Assembly: GCA_020055645.1 (NCBI GenBank)
Contig: CM034548.1
Location: 47,422,296 to 47,486,295, forward strand
Origin: Tomocerus qinae
Taxonomy: Eukaryota; Arthropoda; Collembola; Entomobryomorpha; Tomoceridae
Direction: 5' to 3'
DNA length: 64,000 bases
Shown: positions 24,515 to 35,791 of the stretch, piece after piece
Layout: each line of letters opens with the position of its first letter
How positions within the stretch are numbered: the stretch's first letter is position 1
Notes under the pieces: generated by a model
Database searches by the model: none
What the model was told of the DNA's origin: nothing
Seen by the model: the letters and a program-made list of their open reading frames with translations, nothing else
Program-made: the position numbers and the translations under genes

Positions 24515-24607
24515 TATCTATTGTATAGCTATTAAATAATTAGACAAAAAAAAATGCTGCGCCTCATTTTAGCCTAGTTTAACATGGAGCCGGGGCGCAG
24601 CATTTCA
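24515..24607 (+). repeat. Hairpin-ended repeat, copy 1 (second copy 46163-46254)
   Basis: About 90 bp closely matching 46163-46254. It has a shared CTATTGTRTAGCYATTAAAT lead, an A-rich run, then a hairpin whose arms (ATGCTGCGCC and its complement) enclose ~38 bp with CATTTTAGCCTAG. The surrounding sequence is unrelated, so it is a mobile repeat; the hairpin could be a MITE end or a short structured RNA. Confidence 0.7.
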
Positions 24608-24708
24608 GAATGAGAGATAGAAGTCCCTCCACGCAAATGTCTGAAGCACTGAAGCACACTTAAAACAGCGATGTAATGTCTACATCGCTGTACGTCAAGG
24701 TCAAGGTA

Positions 24709-24810
24709 AAAAGCCAAATTGAATTTTCCCGCACATAAAATAATGGAAACCTTGAGCGCACTGAAAGCTGGAAAAATTTGCATACAGAATGCATGCATTG
24801 TTTCTGTTAT
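24709..24810 (+). repeat. Direct repeat, copy 1 (second copy 25396-25495)
   Basis: About 100 bp of diverged direct repeat. Both copies contain AATTTTCCCGCA, then AAATAAT, GGAACCTT/GGAAACCTT, AAGCTG and a TGCATTGTT block. The copies are ~690 bp apart with the hAT-like MITE 25063-25245 between them. It looks like an old local duplication or two members of a repeat. Confidence 0.55.
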
Positions 24811-25054
24811 GAAATATTTTTGTGCCTTGTAAGTCGTAGGAGACTATAGAGAGCGCAGTGTATAATTCCTCACTGGCACGAAGTTGTTCTGCTTCGGACG
24901 TGTTGGAATTTGCCTCATTATGTGCGTTATTGTGTGCTTGGCTGGTTTTAGAATTACGGCAAATCAACACACAGAAGTACAAAAAACCTACGGAATTAGA
25001 CTTTTGCCGTTTATTTATAAGGATGCATAGCTTTCTCTAATTGAACTTTTCATG

Positions 25055-25253
25055 ATTTCTCACAGGGTTGCGGTATCCGGATAGAGAGGTGTGGACGAAT
25101 TGGATAAAATGGTTTTTATCCACTGGAAAAAATGATTTTATCCGGATAAAATTAATTTTATCCGGACAAAATGGTTATGTCTAGTGAACGAAATGGTTTT
25201 GTCCAGTGGACAAAACCAATTTCATCCGGACAAAACGCAACCCTGGTTTCTCA
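25055..25253. mobile_element. hAT-like MITE, 183 bp, 8-bp TSD with one mismatch
   Basis: ATTTCTCA (25055-25062) and GTTTCTCA (25246-25253) flank 25063-25245. The ends CAGGGTTGCG and CGCAACCCTG are perfect 10-bp inverted repeats. The body is almost wholly made of GGATAAAATGG, TTTTATCC and GGACAAAATGG units in both orientations, with CCACTGG and CCGG spacers. It contains two motif variants (ATCC and GTCC), unlike the more uniform copies at 21.0, 41.6 and 48.9 kb. Confidence 0.85.
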
Positions 25254-25395
25254 TTTGGTGGGTCGGAGGTGGAGGTAGAGATTTTATATTGATAGGTATA
25301 GGGACTTCTGTTTTAGAAAACGGTCCGTATCTCCGGACACGGAGGAGTTACTTGGCAAGTGTATTGTCTTGTATCATAATTTCAACAATTTTAAA

Positions 25396-25495
25396 TGGCC
25401 AAATTTTAAATTTTCCCGCAAATGAAATAATAGGAACCTTAAGCGAACCGAAAGCTGAAAATTTGCTTACACAACGTATTAACTGCATTGTTATA
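25396..25495 (+). repeat. Direct repeat, copy 2
   Basis: Partner of 24709-24810; see that entry for shared blocks. Confidence 0.55.
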
Positions 25496-27336
25496 CGGTT
25501 TATTTAATTGAAGGAAGGATTTTCAACTACCACATAGCAGCCAGCAGCGTAGCACAACAGTGACTTTAAAGATTTTATCATCGCGCAAGCGTGTATGCAT
25601 AAACAAAGTTCCATCTGGATGGAATTTATCATATTTAGCAATAAACCAAATATATATCAACTATATGAATAATCTATATGAAACATTGAGAAAACTACAA
25701 TAAAACTCATATGATATGGCTAGCCCTAAACCGCAATGCTCATATGAAGATGGGGTTTTAGTCGACTATAAATATATTACAATACAGTTTAAAAGATTGC
25801 GGAATAGGTCTCCGCTCATGACTCCCTCCAATCACAAGAACGAAATTTTTTTAATTTTGGCGGTATAGACAATGCTTCATATACATTATTTGTAGTATAG
25901 TTTTATATATATGGCGTACATACAAACATCCGTACATCCAAAAAATATTTCTATCACGTTTATATTATAGAGTGATATAGATTGACGTATCTCTCTCGTC
26001 CTCAAGAAATTGCGACGTGCCTTCTTAAAATGTTATGATATTCATACCTAAAATTGGGACCACCACCAATTGTCAACATCTTCTTGTCATCACTAACCAC
26101 CAAAAAGATTTAACCTGAACGTATAACCATTCAATAACCGAATCGCTATCATGGCATAATTGGAAGAGAATTTCAGACACACATTCCAATAAGCCCTTTT
26201 TTTATTCCCGATCCTATCCCAACTCCTATGTACTACATGAATAATTTGAAATTATTTTTTGGTGGGAACTTTGTGGTTGTAGATATTACAATATGATATA
26301 AGATTATAATAGTACACTAAAGAAAAGAAGGCGGAACACTCATAACAAATTCTATTTTCTGATATAATAGGAAATCCAACCAAATATGCCTGACACTGTA
26401 ACACTACATACTACGCACAAACACAAAGCGTCAGCCACACATGTATTTCCAATACGTTACATTACTTTAAAGCAGCAAGTTAAAGAGTGATCGTTCTCCC
26501 TACCTAATCGACTGTTTTATCCAATAGAATTTGATTGGAAGTGATTATTGAGAATGTGGATTCCACTACCAGTACCTTTATCCTTTTCCGCGCGATAAAC
26601 TACATTTAATCACCCTCTTTTGTGGTTTTAACACGATTACCCACTCACATTTCGTGCCTCCTTTTGTAAATCTTGAAATAACCACTGTATGCAGACCTAT
26701 ATTTAGGGCACAAAAATCACCCTATGAATTTCCATGCGTTTCATTATTTACTTTGTATAAACTTTAAGATTATAACAAGATGACCATTTTTTAACAAAAA
26801 ATTTTCCAATATTATTTTACGAATACTATTTCTCATCAGTGGGTATTATGTGGTATTATGGTTTCACGTTCAGCTTTCCTCTTTTAATTAGTAAGTCAAT
26901 GGATCATAAGAAAGTTGGCGCGCTTTGTGTCGCAGCCTAACCTATCTTATTTTAGCTCTCTAATTAATTATAAATTTAATTAAATTGACAAGTATATACC
27001 ATATTTACCTCATACAACTTACCGTTAAAATAATTAGTAGAAACCAGTACATAAGAAAAACTAAAAATCTTTCACTCACAAACACACAAACACTAATACA
27101 CTGGACAAAACTGGGGAATGGACTTGGACCGAACACAACTGCCTCCTAAACATAAGGTTAAGTGAAATGTGCTTAATATGCGTATTAAGCAAAGAATGGT
27201 GGTTTGATTTTTCACCAGACGAACTCACTTAACCATGAATTTCAAAAACCGAAAACAGGCAAGTACAAATTACAAGCAAATCCAAATATTATAATTCTTC
27301 AAATTGGGCAAAAAGTAACTACAAAATACTAATTAA
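25496..27336. other. No recognisable gene; includes probable LINE 5' leader
   Basis: Mostly featureless AT-rich DNA. The last ~250 bp probably belong to the 5' UTR of the following LINE, but its 5' boundary cannot be fixed because I find no TSD matching the 3' flank. No upstream ORF1-like frame is visible. Confidence 0.4.
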
Positions 27337-30300
27337 ATGAATTTGAAATACTCGAGAGAACAACTTTGGCGCCTGAGGGGTAACACGAGAATACAACAAT
27401 ATGAGACGATAACCAAAAAACATCGAGGGACTAGAGGTGGAAAAATAAACCAAATGAAAAAACAATTTAAATGGGCTCATCGGACAACCAAAACTCACCC
27501 CAGGATACCATGCTACACACAAATACAAATAATCGAAACCCAAAACTACGACTTCCCAACTTTGTTTTTATCCAATGCTACGTCAATAAAAAACAAGTTA
27601 GACGAATTTGAACTCCAAATCAACTCGAAGCAAGTGGAAATAGCCGTAATTACTGAAACTTGGGAAACAGAAAATAGCAACATTAACATCAATGGCTACA
27701 ATCGTTTTGAAAATAAAAGGATAACAAAAACCGGTGGAGGAGTGTCTGTCTACGTAAAGGAAGGAATACCATGTAAATTACTCGGCAACATATCAATACC
27801 ACACAACATCGAGGCAGTTTGGGTGTACGTAAGACCTAATAAATTACCTCGAAATGTTTCGGGAATTGCGATCTGTGGAATCTACTACCCAACGCCAACA
27901 AATCAAAATCGAAGTACTTACAACGAATTAAGGGATTTCTTGTACTATTCAATCGACAAGGTACGTATACAGAACACAAATACCGGTATTATAATTCTAG
28001 GAGATTTCAATGATTTTGATACCAAAAGATTTTGTAAAAATAGCTCTCTAACACAAATAGTAAGATTTCCAACTTTTTATAAAAATGACGGGACAATGTC
28101 AGAACTTGATAAAATAATAACAAATATCTCTAATATCTATACCGAAGTGATACCACTACCACCTCTAGGCAATTCAAGGCATATATCTATACTAAGCAAA
28201 CCTAAATTGTATAATCTTATCTTACCTAAACCCAAATTAACTTATAAGTATAGACCGATTACTGAAAATGGCAAAAGCATATTTGTAGAATTTTTGCGAA
28301 AGGAAACATGGGAAAATGTTTTAAATGTCAACAGCATTAATGAAAAAGCGGAAAATTTTACCAATATAATACAAGGTTACTTTGAGTTCAGTTTCCCCAT
28401 GAAAACTAAAATAGTGAACGAAAATGATAAACCATGGATGACTACTGAAATTAAAAGACTAATAAATAAAAAAAATAGATTATACCGAATCCACGATAGT
28501 AGATGGATGTTAATAAGAAACCAACTTAAAAGAAAAATAATTGCAGCTAAACAAGAGATTAGAAGTAAAAACTCTGATATGATATTTAGTTACAACAATT
28601 CATGGTACCAACTAGTTAAAAAATTATGTAACATCAGAAGCGACCCGGGTTCCTTATTCAGTACAATCTCACTGATTATTGACATTAATAACCCGCCTAA
28701 TCTAGAGCAAACATTAAAAATCGTAAATAGTCATCACACAAAAATTGCCAACACGTTCGAAGGTTTACCAGAGAATTACCTACCCAATAAGATTAGGATT
28801 GAATCCGCACAGCCAGAAATTCTAACCGAATACGATGTGCATAATTTGATAATGAAACTTAAGCCAAATAAATCAGTACCAGTGAATACGCCACCAATAA
28901 TCATATTACGAGAATTCTCAATAGAATTATCTTACATATTGTCACACATTTTAAATACAAGTTTTGAAACTTGTACATTTCCTGAAATATGGAAAGAAGC
29001 AACTGTAACATCTTTACCAAAAGTCAAAATTGTACAATCACTAAATGATCTCAGACCACTGTCTATAACTAGTCCTTTTTCACAATTGCATGAAAGTGTT
29101 ATGTGTAATAGATTAAGCGTCTCCCTTGCAGGCAAAATAAGCAAAAACCAATACGGCTCGCAAAAACACTGCAGTACATTACATTATCTAGTGAAACTAA
29201 TGAATCATGTATTATCAGCTTTAGAAAGGTCAGATACCATTGTAATACTTTACATATTCGATATCACCAAGGCCTATGAATTAGTGGACCACCCACTGCT
29301 AGTCGAATACTTATATAAAGAATGTAAAACTGATTTATTCACAATTATGTGGTTTGTAAGCTTCCTAAGCAATAGAACACAAAAAGTAAAGTGCGGAAAA
29401 GTAGTTTCTAACAGTCTTTCTTGTAGTTGTGGGACGCCCCAAGGGACAAAATCAGCAGGCCTTTGCTTCATAGCCCAAATAAACCCAATTTTCAAAAAGT
29501 TTGAACAAAAATATGAAAATAACGAATTCTCAATTTACGGGTTTGTAGATGACACAACAGTTGCAGAAATAGTACGAAATAAAAGTCCGAAGGGTCAAGA
29601 AATGATCAATGATATGAGCAAATGGGCAAAAGAAAGGAAAATGGAATTTAATCCAAAAAAGTGCGGATTTCTAGTCCTTGATAAATCAAAAAATAAAAGC
29701 GTTAGTGATAAATGGCAATTCACAATGAACGGTACAGATATCCAGCGGTTAACTAGCGTTGAACTTTTAGGTATTACTATTACACTAGACCTTAAATACA
29801 ACAATCATGTCGAAAACATTGTCAAAAATGCATCATCCAAATTTCATGTATTGTTAAATTTAAAACGCTATGGCTTCGGAGAAAAAGAACTTGTGCATGC
29901 CTATAAATGCTATATACGACCAACACTAGAATACGCTTGTGTGTTATGGGGCCCAACTTTATCAATAAGTTTAATGGAAACGGTCGAAAATATTCAGAAA
30001 AGAGCAATATCAATAATTAAAGGTATCAGGGTCTCGGATACGATGTACAATGATCTTTGTAAAAACTTAGACATAGAAAGACTAGATGATCGGAGAGAAT
30101 CTCTTCTTCAAAAATTTGGAATGCAAATTATAAATTCAGAACGGTTTAATAATATGTTACCACCTATATATAATCGTGAAATAAGACAAACAAGGCATTC
30201 CAAAAAATATTTATTACAACCCTATCCTGCAAAAATTAAGAAAAGGTTTGAAATGTCCACCATACCCAAAATTGTCAACCATATAAATGATATGTACAAC

Positions 30301-30369
30301 CAAGGTATAATATGTTATAGCAATAATATAGCTTATAAAAAAAAATTTAATATAAAAACCAAATATTAA
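27337..30369 (+). CDS. Non-LTR retrotransposon ORF: endonuclease-reverse transcriptase, CR1/L2-like
   Basis: A 1010-residue open frame. Residues ~72-285 form an AP-like endonuclease: N80 in the first motif, ITETW with E107, GGGVSVYV (133-140), LGDFN with D223 and N225, LDKIITN with D258, and a final GNSRH with H282. The last motif is normally S-D-H; Asp is replaced by Arg281 (codon AGG at 28177), which may abolish nicking. The RT domain (~495-780) has FDITKAYE with D642, a GTPQG motif at 699, and YGFVDDTTV with D738/D739 (V in place of the usual A). Then come LGITITLDLKYNNHV (811-825), RPTLEYACVLWGP (861-873) and a DDRRESLLQKF tail typical of CR1/L2-type elements. The protein would nick target DNA and prime cDNA synthesis there. 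No ORF1 is seen. The open frame implies recent mobility. The first Met is taken by default; Met40 is an alternative. Confidence 0.92.
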   Translation: MNLKYSREQLWRLRGNTRIQQYETITKKHRGTRGGKINQMKKQFKWAHRTTKTHPRIPCYTQIQIIETQNYDFPTLFLSNATSIKNKLDEFELQINSKQVEIAVITETWETENSNININGYNRFENKRITKTGGGVSVYVKEGIPCKLLGNISIPHNIEAVWVYVRPNKLPRNVSGIAICGIYYPTPTNQNRSTYNELRDFLYYSIDKVRIQNTNTGIIILGDFNDFDTKRFCKNSSLTQIVRFPTFYKNDGTMSELDKIITNISNIYTEVIPLPPLGNSRHISILSKPKLYNLILPKPKLTYKYRPITENGKSIFVEFLRKETWENVLNVNSINEKAENFTNIIQGYFEFSFPMKTKIVNENDKPWMTTEIKRLINKKNRLYRIHDSRWMLIRNQLKRKIIAAKQEIRSKNSDMIFSYNNSWYQLVKKLCNIRSDPGSLFSTISLIIDINNPPNLEQTLKIVNSHHTKIANTFEGLPENYLPNKIRIESAQPEILTEYDVHNLIMKLKPNKSVPVNTPPIIILREFSIELSYILSHILNTSFETCTFPEIWKEATVTSLPKVKIVQSLNDLRPLSITSPFSQLHESVMCNRLSVSLAGKISKNQYGSQKHCSTLHYLVKLMNHVLSALERSDTIVILYIFDITKAYELVDHPLLVEYLYKECKTDLFTIMWFVSFLSNRTQKVKCGKVVSNSLSCSCGTPQGTKSAGLCFIAQINPIFKKFEQKYENNEFSIYGFVDDTTVAEIVRNKSPKGQEMINDMSKWAKERKMEFNPKKCGFLVLDKSKNKSVSDKWQFTMNGTDIQRLTSVELLGITITLDLKYNNHVENIVKNASSKFHVLLNLKRYGFGEKELVHAYKCYIRPTLEYACVLWGPTLSISLMETVENIQKRAISIIKGIRVSDTMYNDLCKNLDIERLDDRRESLLQKFGMQIINSERFNNMLPPIYNREIRQTRHSKKYLLQPYPAKIKKRFEMSTIPKIVNHINDMYNQGIICYSNNIAYKKKFNIKTKY

Positions 30370-30482
30370 TGTTAACCACACTGTACTCTTTAATCTTTTT
30401 AAACTAAATGTATTTCCTGTAACTATTTCTGCTCCAGGGCAGCCAGTAACTTTTCATGAATAAAACACATTACATTACATAA
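30370..30482 (+). mobile_element. LINE 3' UTR with ACATT-repeat tail
   Basis: About 110 bp follow the stop, ending in GAATAAAACACATTACATTACAT. The tail is a short tandem repeat instead of poly(A), as in CR1/L2-type LINEs. An AATAAA lies just before the tail. The flank beyond it (AATATGTTGTATAG) was not found upstream, so no TSD is claimed. Confidence 0.7.
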
Positions 30483-32350
30483 TATGTTGTATAGCAAGAT
30501 TTAGTTTGATTTTTGCGCAATGGATATAGTTTACATAAATTAATTCATGCCATTACATAGTATTAGCTTTGCTTGTCACCTGCTTATTTTTGGACTTCAT
30601 TCAGAGCACACATGTCAAGTAGATGTTATGGTATTAATGGTTAATAATTGTTCATTTGCTGATCACACTGCAAATTAGCGGCTTTTTTCGTTCTTTTGTT
30701 GTAAATAATTGATTAAATCTTGTATATAATCAGTCGACTACATTATATTTATGGATTATACGGCATAATTTGCTAAAGTGTTAGTCTGCATTTCTTTATC
30801 ACAACTCACAAGTCTGTAATTCAAATATAAATAACAAAAATGATAATATAGTTGTAAAGAATGTTTACCTAGTTGTTGAACCATTTTCACTACGAACCAT
30901 GGATATTGAATCGTTATATGAATTCTTTGCCTATGTAATGCCATTTAATTGTTCGGATCCGAACTTCGTCGTGAAGACTGATACCAACATTGCAAGCATC
31001 AGTAATTATGGCAATATCATTGAATATTGATTATTTCTGTGAACAATTTTTTTTAAATTCTTCATTTTCCTTTATGTACACCTTCGCTTTAAATACGAAC
31101 ATACCCTTAATTTTGTCAACGTGTAGCGTTTTGAATACTAAATGGCCATCAGAATCTCGCACATGACCACCAGTACGCCCAGTAAACTAAAATTATATTA
31201 AATAGTATCTCATCTAAATAATGTGAATGTGCAATCTATAAATTACCAAAAGTTATAATATAAACTGCAGTTATAATATAAACTGTGGCTATAATACAGA
31301 GATCATCAGAAAATGAAACTTGGGGTGCAGTGAAACTTTGTTAATTGTTCCCATTTTTATAATTATAACCCATACGTAAGGTACTTGAGTGTGAATGGAC
31401 CGTATATTATTATGTTCAAGTATCTTCACCTGTTTGGGTAGTTCAAAATGATAGAACTATAGTTCAGAGTTCAGAGAAGACGAAACTGAAAACGCTTCCT
31501 GGCGCTTGCTTTCTTCGGGTACTCATATCATCTAATCTTCTTCTACTTTTGTTAATTCGGGGTCAATATAGGTTTCCTTTGATATCACTATTCTTTTCAG
31601 TTCAGAGTAAATAAAAAGGTTTCTGCCAGTTAAGTAAACTAGAGGATTCAGCTGAGAGGTGTAAAGTTGAGTAGCGTGAAACTGCATTTGACTGGTGCAT
31701 TAGTCGGTGCAGTTCCACCAGCAGAGATAAGAGTTTGCCTGTCCCCTCTCCAGTTTCTTCTATATAATATGTGTCCTCTGAGAGACTTTTCATAAAATTT
31801 TATACCCGATCATTCTACAATTTTACCCAGCAGCAGTAAGTAAAATCATACCATCTGCAAACGCTGAATCAGTCAGTCAGTCAGTAAGTTTTATAGTATG
31901 AACTGGGGATGGAACTTTATTGGAAGGCAAACAATAATTTCTTCTCTACGTCCTTTGCTACAAAATACAAGACCAATCTTTCTTTCCGTTACCAAAGTTA
32001 TTCACAAGTAGGACAGAAAACATAAAAACATTTTCCAATGTAGACAGGTGTTGCAACTGTTTGTGTCTATACTTACAAAGATATTGTTCTGTACTAGACA
32101 TACGTTACAAAGTGTTGGCCACTGACAATGAAATTCTTAAAAATCCAATTTAAGGTATCGACATACACATATCATATCATATCTATTGTTCGCTCGGAAA
32201 ATATAGATAATAGAAATCAGTCAGGATAATGCTTTGTGACTTGTCACATTGAAATTATGTGTATATATTTGACTATCGATTATCAAATGGGTACGACTCC
32301 GGTATGATTGAGGGAGTAAGACAACTTAACTGGCTTGTCTTCGGTACTGA
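30483..32350. other. No recognisable gene
   Basis: No supported ORF. A short (CAGT)n run occurs near 31870-31885. Otherwise unstructured. Confidence 0.45.
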
Positions 32351-32425
32351 CTGTTGTTAAAACAAATTCATCCTGTATGATTTGAACTTTTTGGCACTTA
32401 AATAACCTTTGAATTGAATTGAATT
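32351..32425 (+). mobile_element. Possible LINE/SINE 3' tail with (GAATT)n
   Basis: The sequence ends in TTTGAATTGAATTGAATTG, a three-unit pentamer tail like that of non-LTR elements. It abuts a segment (32426-32459) that also occurs reversed at 52724-52757, so this could be an insertion next to an older repeat. No TSD is visible and the head is undefined. Confidence 0.3.
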
Positions 32426-32459
32426 GTCTGTGTTATCCTGGAATTGTGGGAAATGTCAA
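32426..32459 (+). repeat. Short segment shared with 52724-52757
   Basis: Contains TGTTATCCTGGAATTGTGGG, followed by AAA(T/C)GTC, and occurs in reverse complement at 52.7 kb. See the 52724 entry. Confidence 0.5.
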
Positions 32460-32504
32460 TTCTAGAAAAAGCAAATGTTTCATTGCAATAACATTGCTTT
32501 GGGT

Positions 32505-33165
32505 AAATCCTAGTATACCAATGCGATGTTTAATTTTCATCAATTTTAATTGGGTTAGGTTTTAAAAAAATGCTAATTGTGACCACTTCCTATATTCGAT
32601 TTTCGTCAATTTTAATTAGGTAAGGTTTAAGGGAAGTGTCTGTGGGCAACGGGCAAATTATTCTGACTATCATATTGCCTCTTAACTTTTTTTGCAGGAA
32701 AAGAATCAACTCAAAAACCAATAGACCTACAAAAAAGTTTAAATTGGGGAACAGATCCTCCACAATCCTCTGCATTCGGCTCCGAAAGAATATTTCAAAC
32801 ATATTGGTTCAATCTGGAGATATAAACGTTTTAGTGCGGAATTTGCAATTAATCGCAACTACAGAGAAAAGTTTAAAATATTCTTTCGGAGCCGAATGCT
32901 GTAGGTTATGGAGCATCTTTTTCCCTATTTAAACTTTCTTGTAGCTCTTTTGGTTTTTGAGTTGATTCTTTTCCTGCAAAAAAAGTTAAGAGGCAATATG
33001 ATAGTCAGAATAATTTGCCGGTTGCCAACGTACGTCCTACTTAAAAAAGCTAATTGTGACCACGTGCCATGTTTAATTATTTTCATCAATTTTAATTAGG
33101 TTAGGTTTAAAAAATGTTCGGTCTATTCCGTTGAGCGTCGGCATACTAGGATTTAACCTCCATTT
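32505..33165. mobile_element. Fold-back element with 149-bp inverted arms
   Basis: Left arm 32647-32795 and right arm 32876-33024 are reverse complements with few mismatches: GGCAAATTATTCTGACTATC at the outer end, CATTCGGCTCCGAAAGAATA at the inner end, and an 80-bp spacer. Outside the arms, AAATCCTAGTATACC near 32508 is mirrored by GGCATACTAGGATTTAACC near 33145, which may mark outer termini. Copies of a minisatellite-like unit sit between arms and termini on both sides in the same orientation. The ORF at 32636-32932 is only a read-through of the left arm and spacer. Confidence 0.8.
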
Positions 33166-33345
33166 CCATCAATTTTAATTAGGGTAGGTTTAAAAAATGC
33201 TAACTGTGATGCGTGCCATGTTCAATTTCAATTAATATTAATTAGGTTAGGTTTAAAAAATGCTAACTGTGACACGTGCCATGTTCAATTTCAATTAATA
33301 TTAATTAGATTAGGTTTAAAAAATTCAAATTGTGGCCGCGTGCCA
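33165..33345 (+). repeat. 63-bp minisatellite
   Basis: The TAGGTTTAAAAAATGC block recurs at 33185, 33248 and, diverged, 33311, giving a 63-bp period. Each unit also has GTGCCATGTTCAATTTCA and ATTAATTAGGTTAGG. Related single units occur at 32531-32632 and 33046-33112, on both sides of the fold-back arms, so the fold-back appears embedded in, or has captured, this array. Confidence 0.85.
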
Positions 33346-33796
33346 CTTACCAAATCAAAAATGACGAAAATTGAAGTTAGAACAATGAAGGAACCCAAAA
33401 TAGAAGTTAAAGTGCAATTAAGAATTATACAAAACCAAACCTACATAATCTTATTAGCTACGTTGCCATAGTTACAAGTAAATTCAACATGAAGAGATAA
33501 ACAACGATGTCCTGAAGAACTTGTAATTCTTCGTTTTCTGAAACCTTAGGCATTGAAATAGTCATATTTTCAACTTTAACTGACCATAACTTCCTTATTT
33601 GGGGGGTTGCCCCAAAAACCAATACCATATTCGTGATGTACTCGACAAGATCTTTCGAATGAGCTATATATCGGTCTATTTCGTTGAGCGTCGGTATACT
33701 AGGAATGTTCCATTGCTTTAATTCAAGAGTTGATCTAAATCCATTTTGGATCCATAAAAAAATTAAAAACTCAAAGGTAATTGTATTACTAGTAGT

Positions 33797-33903
33797 ATGG
33801 TAGTTTTGCCACTAGGCCATTTTATATTATTGTAGCTAGGCCATTGCCATTACAAACCAGGTTGCTGGCTAAAACCTAGAAAGTCGGTTAAAATGAAACA
33901 CTG
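33797..33903. mobile_element. Partial hAT-like MITE (right end)
   Basis: The right terminus TTAAAATGAAACACTG is the complement of CAGTGTTTCATTTTAA, matching the CAGTGTTTTATTTTATCC end at 41578. The interior has TTTTGCCACTAGGCCATTTTA and GGCTAAAACC, family-like iterated motifs. The left terminus and TSD are not recognisable. Confidence 0.5.
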
Positions 33904-34770
33904 CCTGATACAACTGTTGTTTGAATGGCACTATTTTAGAAATAGCAATTTGTGTACGTGTAACCAGAGGGCTGGGTCACAGGACAAACGGAAGAGCAAA
34001 CTGGAGGAAAATTGGGGGAAAGAAAAACAGGATAGACACAAGTGAGTGCGGGATACGAAAGGAACCCATCTGGAAAGCTGTCATCTTGGTTTACGTGAGA
34101 ATGTATGTGTAGGAATGATTCGAATGCGGTCGTGATGGCTCAATCCCAATGGTCCCATAACCGCTCCAAATCTCACGCTTCCAATCAATCCTCCAGCCCT
34201 TTCCCTAAACTGCATAAACTATTCACGTATATGTATGTGTACGGAGTGATACACACAGGGCACCTTTTAATACTTTTCTACATCCCTCTCCTATAATAAA
34301 GTACATGACTATACGACAACACCAAAGTACTCTACCTTTTTAATGTAGGTAGCCAAGGATGATATCTGCACACCGATATTGACATTTATATTAAACGTAA
34401 GATGCAGAGTGCTAGGGGTACTTACTACATAATAATAAATATCGTAAGCCTATTCACAAATCTGCATCATTGTTTGAAATTCTATTCTATACTTTCATTC
34501 ATAGTTATACACGTACATATGCAGATAAATATCTCACCTATCTATCTAACTGTAGGTCCTTCATGAAAAGTTGATTACCAATAATAAAAAGCCTTAGCAG
34601 ATGTATGTATGTATGTATGCATGATGTGTGTGCATTTATAGATGGGCCCCGCTCTGCGCCATGCATGCAAGCTTAGCCGCAGTAAGCCTAATTTGTGAGG
34701 CAGCAGGCAGATTTGTGTTATTTTACCAATCCTACTATATTAAATGTTGTTCGCATGCTATTCTTATAGT
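33904..34770. other. No recognisable gene
   Basis: Short motif-free ORFs and a small TATG/ATGT run near 34600-34620 only. Confidence 0.45.
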
Positions 34771-35780
34771 AGAATGATAACTGACTTCTTTATAAATGAC
34801 TTATGACAATGGAAACTGTTAAGACAGATTTACATAATTTACAGAGTGTGGCACTGGCTCTCATAGGCTCGGGCTCTAACAGCAGTATTTAGTTTGCAAA
34901 TACTTATCCTAAAAATAGCAATAAAAAGTAAAAACATTTTTCATTTCATGTTACGAGTTATTTGGCCACCGTGCCATTGCAAATGAAACATTATATTATA
35001 TCATAACATTATATTATTTCATGATTTGTTAATCAGCTGCCAATTTGGTGATTTAAATACGTCATTATTAATATAGTTATAGTTATCCCGTGCCCGATGC
35101 AATGGAGCCATGCAGTGTCGCTACACATATTTTAGTGCTTTGTTAATCAGCTGCTAATTTTTGTTTTTAGTTATGACATTGTCAATATTACTGTAATAGT
35201 TAGCCCGTGCCCAATAAAGCTAGTGGAGCTTCATATTTATCTTGGTAGTTTATCAGTCAGCTGTCATTCTAACAATTCTACTATTAGAACGTCATCACGT
35301 TATTTGTTTGGTAATTATTTTATAGTGCACTCTTGTGGAATGATAACCACCTTCCTTATAAATGACCTGTGACAAAGGAAACAGTTTAAACAGAATAATT
35401 CGCAGATTGTGACACTGGCTTTTGTATTCAAGGACTCTAACAGAAGTATTTAGTTTCCAATTTTCCTTTTAATAGAACTATAAAGAAAAAATATTTTCCA
35501 TTTCAGGTTACCACTTATTTTGCCACCGTACCATAACAAATACATACTTAATTTTTACGATTTATAAGCCAGCTGCCAATTTGGTGCTTTAAGTATAACA
35601 TTCTCAATGCTGATAGGATTTCTATAATATGCAATAGAGGCAGTTTAGTTTCATTTTATTTTGGTGATTTGTAAGTCAGCTGCGAACTTATTGAATAATC
35701 ATGAAATTGTTAAGATAGTCCAATACAACAGTAATATTTTGGCAATTTGTCAGCCAATTGTCATTTTACCAACCCTGTGA
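34771..35780 (+). repeat. 566-bp tandem duplication with ~100-bp internal units
   Basis: Block 34771-35336 is followed by a diverged second unit from 35337, offset 566 bp: both have GAATGATAAC, TATAAATGAC, GTGACACTGGCT/GTGGCACTGGCT, GACTCTAACAG/GCTCTAACAGCAG and TTTCATTTCA/TTCCATTTCA. Inside both, a TTTGTTAATCAGCTGCCAATTT-like motif recurs near 35025, 35143, 35252, 35566, 35664 and 35746, giving an older ~100-bp sub-period. No coding signal. Confidence 0.75.
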
Positions 35781-35791
35781 TGTGTGTGTAA

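Noticed and set aside
32636-32932. 98-codon ORF
   Set aside because: Read-through of the fold-back's left arm and spacer; the mirrored right arm explains the opposite-strand ORFs as well.
33165-33345. Regular repeats that might suggest a CRISPR array
   Set aside because: The units are directly tandem without unique spacers, in clearly eukaryotic DNA.
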